From an uncultured Naasia sp. (GTDB taxonomy: Bacteria > Actinomycetota > Actinomycetes > Actinomycetales > Microbacteriaceae), in the NCBI GenBank assembly GCA_913778905.1, contig CAJYYA010000010.1, positions 248,001-312,000 on the forward strand: 64,000 nucleotides of DNA, in the 5' to 3' direction. Below, piece by piece: positions 37,948 through 46,926 of the stretch (position 1 is the first letter of the stretch; every line of letters starts with the position of its first letter). The notes under the pieces were generated by a model. It was not told the DNA's origin, did not search any database, and saw only the letters and a program-made list of their open reading frames with translations. Made by a program: the position numbers and the translations under genes.

Positions 37948-39537
37948 ATGTCCGAGCAGCAGTCGTCGATGTCTCCGTCCTCTGTCCGGGTGCATGCTCC
38001 CGCCGGAACGTTCATCGGTCGCGACGCGGGTGCTGTGGCCGTCTGGAAGGGCATCCGCTACGCGCAGGCACCCGTCGGACCCTTGCGCTGGCGCGCCCCT
38101 CGGGCCGCTCCCGCAGCTGTCGAGCCGGTGGAGGCGTTCTCCTTCGGGGCGGCATGCCCTCAGGCGCGAAACCAGTTCCTCGATCTCGGAGACGGCGTCG
38201 AACTCGACGAAGACTGCCTGTTCCTCAACGTCTGGAGCCCCTCCTTCGAGGTCTCACCCGATGCCGACGAGAGCGACTCAGGAACGCCCCGCGCACTCCG
38301 CCCGGTGATGGTGTGGGTCCACGGGGGCGCGTACACATTCGGCGCCGCCAGCCAGGCGATCTACGACGGGGCCGCTCTGTCGTCATTCGGCGAGGTGGTC
38401 GTCGTCACGATCAACTACCGGCTGGGCGCCCTCGGCTTTCTCGAGCTATCGCCTTTCGTGATGGAAGGAACCACCGGCGAGCAGTTCGACACCAACCTCG
38501 GGCTGCGCGATGTGCTTCTCGCGCTGGAGTGGGTGCGCGACAACATCACGGCATTCGGCGGGGATCCGGACAACGTCACGCTGTTCGGCGAGAGCGCGGG
38601 AGCGGGAATGACCACCGCCCTGATGACCTCTCCCGCAGCGGAAGGGCTGTTCCACCGGGCCATCGCACAGAGCTCACCGGCATCGTCGATGTACGGGATG
38701 GATCGCGCCCAGTCGGTCGCCCGGAAGGTCTTGGCCGCCCTCGGCATGACCCCGGACCGGGTCGGCGAGCTGCGCGACCTGTCGGCGGACAGGATCGTCG
38801 AAGCCGCCACCCGCGTCTACAACTCCATCCCGTCCGAGGAGCCGGGGCTGCTCGCGTTCGCGCCCGTCGTCGATGGGGACCTGCTGCCCGAACACCCGAT
38901 CCGCGTCCTCCACGAGGGCCGCGCCCATCCGATCCCACTGATCATCGGAACCAACCGCGACGAAGCGACCCTCTTCAAGTTCATGAAGTCGCCGCTCGTG
39001 CCGATCACCGAGCCCACCATCACCGCGATGATGACGCAGCTCGCCACGGAGAATCCCGACGTCGTCCTGCCGTCCCGCGAACAGCTCCTGTCGGCATATG
39101 AGGGTGTGCGTCAGCGGGCGGTCGGGATGGGCATCGCGACGGACATCGGGTTCCGCATGCCCACGGTGTGGCTCGTCGACGGCCACTCCAAGATCGCTCC
39201 GACCTACCTCTACCGGTTCGATTGGGCGACGCCGATGCTCCGTCTGATCGGGATGAACGCCGCGCATGCGACAGAGCTGCCTTACGTATGGGGCAATCTC
39301 GACGTCAGCCGTCGCGATTTCACCTTCCGCCTCGGCGGTCGCCGAACGGGGCACGAGATCTCCGCCCGGATGCTCAGCTGGTGGACGCGTTTCGCTTCTC
39401 ACGGCACGCTCAATGACTGGCCCGCCTTCGGCGACGAGCGTTCGACGCTCATCATCGACAGGTCCGACCGCGTCGTGCACGACCTCGACGCGGCCATCAC
39501 CGCCAGCTGGGGCGCCCGCGCCCTCACGTTCGAGTAG
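37948..39537 (+). CDS. Type B carboxylesterase
   Basis: EDCLFLNVWSP, VWVHGGAYTFGA, FGESAGAGM. Confidence 0.92.
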   Translation: MSEQQSSMSPSSVRVHAPAGTFIGRDAGAVAVWKGIRYAQAPVGPLRWRAPRAAPAAVEPVEAFSFGAACPQARNQFLDLGDGVELDEDCLFLNVWSPSFEVSPDADESDSGTPRALRPVMVWVHGGAYTFGAASQAIYDGAALSSFGEVVVVTINYRLGALGFLELSPFVMEGTTGEQFDTNLGLRDVLLALEWVRDNITAFGGDPDNVTLFGESAGAGMTTALMTSPAAEGLFHRAIAQSSPASSMYGMDRAQSVARKVLAALGMTPDRVGELRDLSADRIVEAATRVYNSIPSEEPGLLAFAPVVDGDLLPEHPIRVLHEGRAHPIPLIIGTNRDEATLFKFMKSPLVPITEPTITAMMTQLATENPDVVLPSREQLLSAYEGVRQRAVGMGIATDIGFRMPTVWLVDGHSKIAPTYLYRFDWATPMLRLIGMNAAHATELPYVWGNLDVSRRDFTFRLGGRRTGHEISARMLSWWTRFASHGTLNDWPAFGDERSTLIIDRSDRVVHDLDAAITASWGARALTFE

Positions 39538-39625
39538 CTCGGCTGGGGGTGCGCGGGCACTCGGCACTCACCGCGCACGGAGGAGCGACACCTGATGTGC
39601 CGCGACGAGCACGTCTCCTCTCCGC

Positions 39626-40285
39626 GCGGTTCTGTTCGATATCGATGGCACCCTGGTCGACTTCAACTACCTGCACATCGATGCATGGGCGCGGGCCTTC
39701 GATGGAGTGGACGAGGCGCCGCCCGCATCCGAGATCCACTCCGCGATGGGACTCGACTCCGGCAAACTCCTCGAACGGCTGCTCGGCGACGCGGCAGGCA
39801 GGCTCGGCGATGAGACCAAAGAGCTTCACAGCGGCTTCTATCGAGAGTCGTCGCAGCGGTTGCGTCGCTTCCGGAGAGTGAGCGAGCTGCTCACCGCGAT
39901 CCGCGAGCGAGGACTCCGCATCGTCCTCGCCAGTTCCGCACCGCAGGAGGAGCTCGACATCCTGCTGAAGGTACTCGACGTCGACGACCTGATCGACGAG
40001 ACGACCACGTCGAGCGACGTCGAGACCGCGAAACCCGAGCCCGACGTCATAGAGACGGCCCTCGAACGGGCCTGCGTAGATGCGAGCGAAGCCATCATGG
40101 TCGGCGACGCACGGTGGGATGTCGAGCCCGCAGCCCGAGCCGGGGTGGACACCATCGGAGTCCTGACCGGCGGTCGCAGCGAGACCGAGCTGAGAGAGGC
40201 GGGAGCTGTCGCGATCTACCGGGACCTGACCGATCTGCGCGAGCGCCTCGACGAAAGCCCGATCGGCGTTCGCGCCGTCGGGTGA
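39626..40285 (+). CDS. HAD family hydrolase (start codon uncertain)
   Basis: VLFDIDGTLVDFNYLHIDAWARAF, LASSAPQEEL, KPEPDVIETAL, MVGDARWDVEPAARAG; no ATG/GTG/TTG in frame before the DxD motif. Confidence 0.8.
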   Translation, partial: AVLFDIDGTLVDFNYLHIDAWARAFDGVDEAPPASEIHSAMGLDSGKLLERLLGDAAGRLGDETKELHSGFYRESSQRLRRFRRVSELLTAIRERGLRIVLASSAPQEELDILLKVLDVDDLIDETTTSSDVETAKPEPDVIETALERACVDASEAIMVGDARWDVEPAARAGVDTIGVLTGGRSETELREAGAVAIYRDLTDLRERLDESPIGVRAVG

Positions 40286-40322
40286 GAGGACGGCGGCCGA
40301 GTCTTCGCCTCCCGACCCTCGC

Positions 40323-40470
40323 CGCTGAACGAATGCAGGGGTGCGCTGAACGAATGCAGGATCCGCCGGCCGAAATGCAGGACGGGTGACGAACAACCCG
40401 CGGAATGGCGCGCTTCTCGAGCTTCCGCGGATTGCCGAGTCCTGCATTCGGTAGGTGATTCCTGCATGTG
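40323..40470. repeat. Family D element cluster: CGCTGAACGAATGCAGG x2, CCGAAATGCAGGAC / GTCCTGCATTCGG inverted arms
   Basis: Direct copies at 40323 and 40344; inverted arms 40370-40383 and 40439-40451; nested CCGCGGAA/TTCCGCGG at 40398-40405/40423-40430. Confidence 0.8.
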
Positions 40471-40505
40471 GTCCACCGAGGGTCGCAGCCGCTCGAGTGG
40501 CCCGC

Positions 40506-41873
40506 TCAGGCCTTCTTGGCCTCGCGCTTCCGGCCTGCACGGGCGAGGAGGAAGAGGATGGTCCCGACGATCGTGTAGCCGATAGCGGTGAGCCAGACGG
40601 CGCCGGACTGCTGGGTCAGGAGCACGACGCTGGCGATGATCGCGATGATGGGAACGACCTTCGGCACCGAGAAATGTTTGTGGCCGACCTTGTCCTTCTT
40701 CAGGATCAGCACGCTGAGGTTCGCGGAGACGAAGACCAGCAGGAGCAGCAGCACGACGACCTCGGCGAGTGTGCCGACGTCTCCGACGAAGCTGAGGCCC
40801 ATGGTTGCGGCGCCGATCACGATGATCGACACCCACGGGGTGCGACGGTTGGGCAGCACCTTCTCGAAGACGGAGGGGAGCAGTCCGGTCTCGGCGAGGC
40901 CGTAGGAGACGCGGCTCGCCATCACCATGAAGAGCAGGGCGCCGTTGGCGATGGCGACGAGCGCGATGAGGCTGAACAGCCACGGCGGGATCGCGACACC
41001 GCTCGCGGATACGACGTCGAGCAACGGCCCGGTCGACTGCGCGAGCTCGGCTGGCGGCAACACGATGACCGCACCGATCGCGATGGCCAGGTACACGACG
41101 GCCGCCGTGCAGATCGCGCCGAAGAGGGCGCGGGGGTAGACCTTCGACGGGTTCCTCACCTCCTCGGCCATGTTCGCCGCAGCCTCGAAGCCGAGAAACG
41201 AGAAGAACGCCACGATCGATGCGGCGAAGGCGCCCTGCAGCGGAGCCACGTCGGGAGCGAATTCGAAGATGCGGCCCGGTTCGCCGTTGCCGCTGCCGAA
41301 GAACACCGCCGCGCAGAAGATGACGATGACCAACCCGCTGACCTCGATGACCGACGCGACCAGGTTCGCGGTGAGCGATTCCTTCACGCCTCGGAGATTG
41401 ATGAGGACGAGGGCGGAGATGAACACGATCGACGCGAGCACGGGGGAGACCGGCAGGACGGCGCTGAGGTAGTCCCCGGCGAACGCGTTGGTGAGAGCAG
41501 CCGCGGTGGTGATGCCGGACGACATCATTAGGAAACCGACGAGGAATGAGATGAACGGCTTCTTGAAGGCCCGCTCGGCGTATCGTGCGGCCCCGCCGGC
41601 GTGCGGGTACTTCGTGATCAGCTCGGCGTAGGTGCCCCCGGTGAGCAGGGCCAGGACGAGGGCGATCAGCAACGGTAGCCAGATCACACCGCCCACATCG
41701 GTGGCCATTGTGCCGACAAGAGTGTAGATACCGGCCCCGAGCGTGTCGCCGACGATGAACGCGAACAGCAGCGGCCCGGTGATCACCTGCTTCAGCTTCG
41801 TCGCGCCGCTCGCGCCCCCTCCGTCGGAGACGCTGGTGCTGCCGGTCGCGGGGACGCCTGCCTGCTCAGTCAT
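40506..41873 (-). CDS. APC family amino acid permease
   Basis: GDTLGAGIYTLVGTMATDVGG, FFSFLGFEAAANMAEEVRNPSKVYPRAL. Confidence 0.92.
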   Translation of the reverse strand: MTEQAGVPATGSTSVSDGGGASGATKLKQVITGPLLFAFIVGDTLGAGIYTLVGTMATDVGGVIWLPLLIALVLALLTGGTYAELITKYPHAGGAARYAERAFKKPFISFLVGFLMMSSGITTAAALTNAFAGDYLSAVLPVSPVLASIVFISALVLINLRGVKESLTANLVASVIEVSGLVIVIFCAAVFFGSGNGEPGRIFEFAPDVAPLQGAFAASIVAFFSFLGFEAAANMAEEVRNPSKVYPRALFGAICTAAVVYLAIAIGAVIVLPPAELAQSTGPLLDVVSASGVAIPPWLFSLIALVAIANGALLFMVMASRVSYGLAETGLLPSVFEKVLPNRRTPWVSIIVIGAATMGLSFVGDVGTLAEVVVLLLLLVFVSANLSVLILKKDKVGHKHFSVPKVVPIIAIIASVVLLTQQSGAVWLTAIGYTIVGTILFLLARAGRKREAKKA

Positions 41874-41996
41874 CCGTCCACTTCAGCGAAGTGCAGGAAC
41901 CGACCGCAAATCCTCCGGGAGATTGCCAGGTTCGCGCTCGCCTCTATCTGTGAAAAGTTCGCTCACGTCCAATCAAATGGTCTTTACCCTGCCCGG

Positions 41997-42545
41997 ATGA
42001 ATATCTTCAGGTGGACGGCCTCCGTTGTGATCGCTTCCTGTGCACTGATGACAATCGGCTGTGCCCCAGGAGAAACAGCCAGCCTCAGCGGACCAATTTC
42101 TAGCACCCCGAATCCCGAACCGACGGAACCGACTGACGCCGACCTGATCTCGAGCGCCTCGAAGCTTCTCGAGGAGTACGGGCACCTCCTCTCTGACGTG
42201 GCCTCCGACCCTGCTCGGGATTCGTCGAAGCTTCATACCCTTCTGACGAAGAATGCCTTCCAAGTCATCGATAGCGACCTCCAGGAGATGTGGGCAGACG
42301 GCCGATACTTCAGCGGCTATCCCTCCTACACGAGCCTGCAGCTGATTCAACGATCACTCGACGGCGATGACTTCCAGGTCCTCGTGTGCAAAGATCTGTC
42401 GGCTGTGAGGGCCTTCCGCGCTGGGGCCGACATCACCCCGGTATCACGGGACAACATCCTCCCCATGGATATGGGGATAGTCCGAGAGCCCGAAGGTCTG
42501 AAGATAGACCGGACGGAAGACTGGGGCGGGCAAGACCCGTGTTGA
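41997..42545 (+). CDS. Small lipoprotein (cassette L, copy 2)
   Basis: Lipobox TIGC; VCKDLSAVRAFRAGADITPVSR; C-terminal Cys. Confidence 0.85.
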   Translation: MNIFRWTASVVIASCALMTIGCAPGETASLSGPISSTPNPEPTEPTDADLISSASKLLEEYGHLLSDVASDPARDSSKLHTLLTKNAFQVIDSDLQEMWADGRYFSGYPSYTSLQLIQRSLDGDDFQVLVCKDLSAVRAFRAGADITPVSRDNILPMDMGIVREPEGLKIDRTEDWGGQDPC

Positions 42546-43333
42546 AGAAGCGGAGCAAACTGGCGGCGACATTCGCGTTGACTCTCCTCCTTGGCTTCAT
42601 GAGTGTCACCTCGGCTTCCCAAGCCACAGCTTCTTCAGGCACCAGTGACATCGACGGAGCTTTCAGAGAAGGAACGGCGGAGTTGACCGTCCATCTGAGA
42701 CCACATGCGGAAGAGGGGACCGCTTTCGACAGTGGGGATCAAGCTGCCACCGTGCCGGAAGGGTTCTATCGGTGCCAGCTGACTGGCGAGATACTGCCGC
42801 TGCGGATCTGGTGGAAGTGCCCTCTCGCGGTTGGCGACACAATGACGGTCACCCAACCGACCATCTCGGACCTGGCGTCGTTCAAGCCGCAGACGCCGAC
42901 GATCGCGGGGGAGCCGGACGGGTGGGCGCTCAAGGGACGTCCCGCGAACTTCATCGCTCCCGTCGATGCGCACGTCGTCGCCGGAACTCTGCTCGGCCGC
43001 CCCGCCGACGTCCGCTTCACCCCGGTGACCTGGCACTGGAATTTCGGCGACGGCTCCACCGCCACCTCGTCGAGCGGCGGTGACACCTGGGAGCACCTCG
43101 GCATGCCGCGCTTCTCGACCACCCCCACCAGTCACGTCTACCGCGAGCGAAGCAGATACACCGTCTCGCTCGGCATCGAGTACCGCGCCGACTACCGCTA
43201 CGACGGCGGCGACTGGAACCCGATCGAGGGCACCCTCACGGTCCCCGTCGGATCAGAGCCGGTCCGGGTCTTCGTCGGATCGACCGTCCTCACCGCCCGC
43301 GGCTGCGATGGACGAGACGCCGCGTCCTGCTGA
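42539..43333 (+). CDS. Secreted PKD-domain-like protein (cassette P, copy 2)
   Basis: GTG start overlaps the lipoprotein stop by 7 nt; TWHWNFGDGST...TTPTSHVYRERSRYTVSLGIEY; ends C-DGRDAAS-C; track ORF start 42386 is probably too early. Confidence 0.82.
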   Translation: MLKKRSKLAATFALTLLLGFMSVTSASQATASSGTSDIDGAFREGTAELTVHLRPHAEEGTAFDSGDQAATVPEGFYRCQLTGEILPLRIWWKCPLAVGDTMTVTQPTISDLASFKPQTPTIAGEPDGWALKGRPANFIAPVDAHVVAGTLLGRPADVRFTPVTWHWNFGDGSTATSSSGGDTWEHLGMPRFSTTPTSHVYRERSRYTVSLGIEYRADYRYDGGDWNPIEGTLTVPVGSEPVRVFVGSTVLTARGCDGRDAASC

Positions 43334-43344
43334 CACGCGCGGCC

Positions 43345-43608
43345 TCAGGCGTGCTCGGCGCCGCGATTCTCTGCCCAGCGTTCGGCATCGCGCGACTGGT
43401 GCGAGGTCAGCTCGGTCGTCGCCCCGCAGTTCGTGCACGCGACCGCGTGCTTCGTTCCGAACGAGAACAGCGGCACGAAGAACAGTGTGAATCTTGCGGA
43501 CCGCTTGAACACCCGCTGCGGGGCATCGATCCCGCAGAAGTGGCAGACGAAGCGGACGATGGCCGTCTCGGATACCGACGGTCTGGTGCCGAAGAGAACG
43601 AAGAACAC
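43345..43608 (-). CDS. Zinc-ribbon domain protein
   Basis: CHFCGIDAPQRVFKRSARFTLFFVPLFSFGTKHAVACTNCGAT. Confidence 0.8.
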   Translation of the reverse strand: MFFVLFGTRPSVSETAIVRFVCHFCGIDAPQRVFKRSARFTLFFVPLFSFGTKHAVACTNCGATTELTSHQSRDAERWAENRGAEHA

Positions 43609-43616
43609 GGATCCGG

Positions 43617-44009
43617 TCAGCCCTGGCTGCTGACCCTGTCTGCGGCGATCGTCAGGATGACACGCTCCTGATCGCGTCCGCCCCACCAGGGGTAGGGCTG
43701 GCCGGTGTACTTCAGCGACAACGCTTCGATGTGCTCCGCGCCGCCCTCGGTCGTCATCGACACGACTCGACCCCGTACCTGGAAGTAGCGGAAGGGATTG
43801 TCCGGATCCTGCACCGCGACGGCCACGCGCGGGTCGCGCTCCACGTTTCGGGTCTTCAGGTACCCGACGACCGTGTTGATCACCACGTTCTCCCCGTCGG
43901 TATCGACCCAGGTCTCCGTGAGCTGCGGCGACCCGTCGGCCATGAGCGTCGAGAGGAAACAGGGAGCCTTACCGCGCAGAAGTCGAAGCAGCTCTTCGGG
44001 CAGTGGCAT
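43617..44009 (-). CDS. PPOX-class F420-dependent-type oxidoreductase
   Basis: PCFLSTLMADGSPQLTETWVDTDGENVVINTVVGYLKTRNVERDPRVAVAV; start could be 44072. Confidence 0.85.
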   Translation of the reverse strand: MPLPEELLRLLRGKAPCFLSTLMADGSPQLTETWVDTDGENVVINTVVGYLKTRNVERDPRVAVAVQDPDNPFRYFQVRGRVVSMTTEGGAEHIEALSLKYTGQPYPWWGGRDQERVILTIAADRVSSQG

Positions 44010-44128
44010 CGGACCTCGGAACACATCGGCGGAACGGACACCGCTACCGACAAGTGTCGATGACGGATTCATCGACCCTAGTCCTCGACACCTCTGCGGT
44101 ACAGGTGCAAGGTGGAAGGATCGGTGGT

Positions 44129-44701
44129 ATGCCCCAGCTTCATATCACCGGTGACGACGCCGCCGACCAACTCCTCTCGAGCGACCCGCTCGCGCTTCTG
44201 ACCGGAATGCTCCTCGACCAGCAGGTGGCGATGGAGACGGCCTTCGCCGGGCCCCTCAAGATCCAGCAGCGCCTCGGCGGCTTCGACGCGTCTCACATCG
44301 CGGGTGAGTCGCCCGAGCGCCTGACGGAGGTGTTCCGCGAGACGCCGGCGGTTCACCGCTACCCGGGCTCGATGGCGGAACGGCTCCGGTCACTGTGCGC
44401 CGAGGTCGACGAGAAGTGGGGCGGCGACGCCTCGGCTATCTGGACGGACGGCGACCCCGACGGTGCCGAGATCCTGCGCCGCCTGAAGGCCCTCCCCGGT
44501 TTCGGCGAGCAGAAGGCGAAGATCTTCCTGGCCCTCCTCGGCAAGCAGTACGACCTCAAGGCGGAGGGGTGGCAGCGGGCGTCGGAGCCGTACAGCGAAA
44601 CCGGCTCGTTCCGCTCGGTCGCCGACATCGTGGATCCGGAGTCGCTCGCCAAGGTGCGCGAGTTCAAGAAAGCGGCGAAGGCGGCGGCGAAGAAGAAGTA
44701 A
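44129..44701 (+). CDS. HhH-GPD-type base excision DNA repair protein
   Basis: LLTGMLLDQQVAMETAFAGP, RRLKALPGFGEQKAKIFLALLGK. Confidence 0.88.
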   Translation: MPQLHITGDDAADQLLSSDPLALLTGMLLDQQVAMETAFAGPLKIQQRLGGFDASHIAGESPERLTEVFRETPAVHRYPGSMAERLRSLCAEVDEKWGGDASAIWTDGDPDGAEILRRLKALPGFGEQKAKIFLALLGKQYDLKAEGWQRASEPYSETGSFRSVADIVDPESLAKVREFKKAAKAAAKKK

Positions 44702-45539
44702 GCCTCTGACCGGGCCGTGCGGGCGCGACGATGGTCGCGATCAGACCGCTCTCGTCGGGAGGTGAGCCGAGCCCGAGCACCTGACAGCGCTCCAGCCCAT
44801 GGCGGTCCCATAGCGCGGCCGTCCACGCGCAGATCGCGGCGTCGAGGAGGTCCTCGCGGTGCTTGAAGGGACCGTCCGCCTCGGGTGACGGTTCGATGAG
44901 CAGTCGGGACGTGACCGAGTGAGACGAGAGGTCGAAGGGCGGATCCGCCGCGGCGAGACGGGCGACTCGGCGGATGAGCTCGTCCGTGATCTCCGCGCGG
45001 ACGCGGCGACCATCGGCTCGAGGGATCTTCGGGTCCCGGGTCTTGTATCGCGGCTTGGCGAGGTCGTAACCGAGTTCCTCGGCTCCCACGATCGTCGTAC
45101 TGGGGTAGCACTCGAACATCACGGCGGCACCTTCCGCGCGAGATAGCACGCCCTGCGTGTAGTCGACTCCCAAGTCCTCCAAGCGGCGCCGCAAGGTCAC
45201 CCCCGACAGCCATTCGAGACCGGTGTGACTGGGGTAGGCGGAGAAGCCCCACCGCCCGTATCGGCGACCGACCTCCTTCTCGCAGTCCCTCATGGTCCTG
45301 GGTGCGTTGTGCACGACGAGCGGAGCGTCGACGGCCACGACGGCACCGGTCCCTCGGGCGTCGACGAGATGGTCCGCGAGGCGTGCCACGACGGCGTCGA
45401 TGCCCCGTTCCCATCCGGCGTCGACGATGCGGCCCGTCTCGTCGGCGACCACGAGCCCCGTCTCCTTCGCCGCGGGGCGTCCCCCTTGCCGGACGGGAGG
45501 GCCGTCGCGCCAGGCCAGGTCGAGACCGATGTATCGCAC
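44664..45539 (-). CDS. DUF429 family protein
   Basis: VRYIGLDLAWRDG...VAVDAPLVVHNAPRTMRDCEKEVGRRYGRWGFSAYPSH; 38-nt convergent overlap with 44129..44701. Confidence 0.85.
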   Translation of the reverse strand: MRYIGLDLAWRDGPPVRQGGRPAAKETGLVVADETGRIVDAGWERGIDAVVARLADHLVDARGTGAVVAVDAPLVVHNAPRTMRDCEKEVGRRYGRWGFSAYPSHTGLEWLSGVTLRRRLEDLGVDYTQGVLSRAEGAAVMFECYPSTTIVGAEELGYDLAKPRYKTRDPKIPRADGRRVRAEITDELIRRVARLAAADPPFDLSSHSVTSRLLIEPSPEADGPFKHREDLLDAAICAWTAALWDRHGLERCQVLGLGSPPDESGLIATIVAPARPGQRLTSSSPPPSPLS

Positions 45540-45612
45540 TCCACGATTCTCGCCCGCATGTCGGATCCTGCTTTTCGCCCCGCGTGACACTCTGCGTTCC
45601 TACACTGACCGC

Positions 45613-46668
45613 ATGCCGTCCTACCGGGTCACGTTGACGATCGGGGATCTGCGCGTCGGGGTGCATCCCGACCGGGTGGTCGCGATCATCGGGGGCCCGG
45701 CGTCGGCGCTCACCGTGCTCGAGGGCACCAACCTCAACGTCGTGGCCGGCCAGGCCCGGATCACCATCCGCTTCACCGCGGACGACGACGATCATGCGGC
45801 ATTCGTCGCCCGCGAGGTCATCCAGGCGGCTACCGCGATCGCCGACGTACGGACGGCATTCGTCACGCGCCGGGCGGAGAACACGTGGTCGGATGTCGAC
45901 GTTCCGCACCCGGTCGTCGCCGATTCGGCGGTACCCCTGGTGCTCCGCCACGGCTACACGGCCGCGCAGATGCGCGCGGCGGAGCTGCCGCATCACGAGG
46001 CCGGGGACCCGCTCATGGCCAGGGCTGCGGCCGGTCTCGCCGTGGTGATCCGCGATGTGGTCGCCGGTCGACGCGGAGGAGGACTCGACGGCTCGGCAGT
46101 GGTCCTCGTCGGACCGGGCAATAACGGGGCCGATGCGCTCTGGGCGGCCGCCGAGCTGAGCGGTGACGGAGTATCGGTGACGGCGATCCCCGCCGCGGGC
46201 GCGAAGGGCATCGACGCCGGATCACGGGCCGCGGCCGTTTCCGCCGGCGTCGCCTTCGCGGCGCTGAGCGAGGTCGCCGAACTCGCGGAACGGTCCGACG
46301 TGATCGTGGACGGACTGTTCGGCATCGGCGCGGCGGGACGCGCCAGCACCGCTCTGCCGGCAGACGCTCGGGACGCGGTCCTGGCCGTGCTGCCGGCTCT
46401 GAAATCCACCCGTCCACCCGTCGTCGTCGCGGTCGACGTGCCGAGCGGGATCGACGCCGACTCCGGCGAGGTACCGGACGCTGACGAGGATGTACACAGG
46501 CCGGCGATCCTGCCGGCCGACGTGACCGTCACCTTCGGGGGTATGAAGGCGGGGCTGCTGAGGGCACCGGCCCGGCGTTACGCGGGGCAGGTCGTGATCG
46601 TCGACATCGGGCTCGGCGAGCAGCTCGAGGCGTTGGAGCCAGCGATCCAGTTGGATCCGCGACGCTGA
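45613..46668 (+). CDS. nnrE: NAD(P)H-hydrate epimerase with extra N-terminal domain
   Basis: AAAGLAVVIRDVV...VLVGPGNNGADALWAAAEL...DVIVDGLFGIGAAGR...VAVDVPSGIDADSGE. Confidence 0.88.
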   Translation: MPSYRVTLTIGDLRVGVHPDRVVAIIGGPASALTVLEGTNLNVVAGQARITIRFTADDDDHAAFVAREVIQAATAIADVRTAFVTRRAENTWSDVDVPHPVVADSAVPLVLRHGYTAAQMRAAELPHHEAGDPLMARAAAGLAVVIRDVVAGRRGGGLDGSAVVLVGPGNNGADALWAAAELSGDGVSVTAIPAAGAKGIDAGSRAAAVSAGVAFAALSEVAELAERSDVIVDGLFGIGAAGRASTALPADARDAVLAVLPALKSTRPPVVVAVDVPSGIDADSGEVPDADEDVHRPAILPADVTVTFGGMKAGLLRAPARRYAGQVVIVDIGLGEQLEALEPAIQLDPRR

Positions 46669-46692
46669 GGGCACTGGACGGCGACGACGCCG

Positions 46693-46925
46693 GTGCCCTT
46701 CATTTCGCTTCGCTCAATGGGCGGGCGGGGAAGCTCCGCCCGTTGAGCGCGGCGAAACGCAGGAGCGGCCTCCGCCCGTCGCGCTCACCGGTGCCCCTCA
46801 TTTCGCTTCGCTCAATGGGCGGGCGGGGATGCTCCGCCCGTTGAGCGCAGCGAAACGCAGGAGAGGCCTCCGCCCCGTTGCGCTCGCCGGTGCCCTTCAT
46901 CTCGCTTCGCTCAATGGGCGGGCGG
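46693..46925. repeat. About 98-bp tandem array (2.4 units) of alternating inverted/direct Family A elements (46696, 46738, 46794, 46836, 46893)
   Basis: CGGTGCCCYTCATTTCGCTTCGCTCAATGGGCGGGCGGGG recurs at 46691, 46789, 46888. Confidence 0.92.
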
Positions 46926-46926
46926 G

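Noticed and set aside
44359-45996. 545-aa minus-strand ORF
   Set aside because: Overlaps DUF429, HhH-GPD and nnrE coding evidence; R/G/D-rich shadow ORF.
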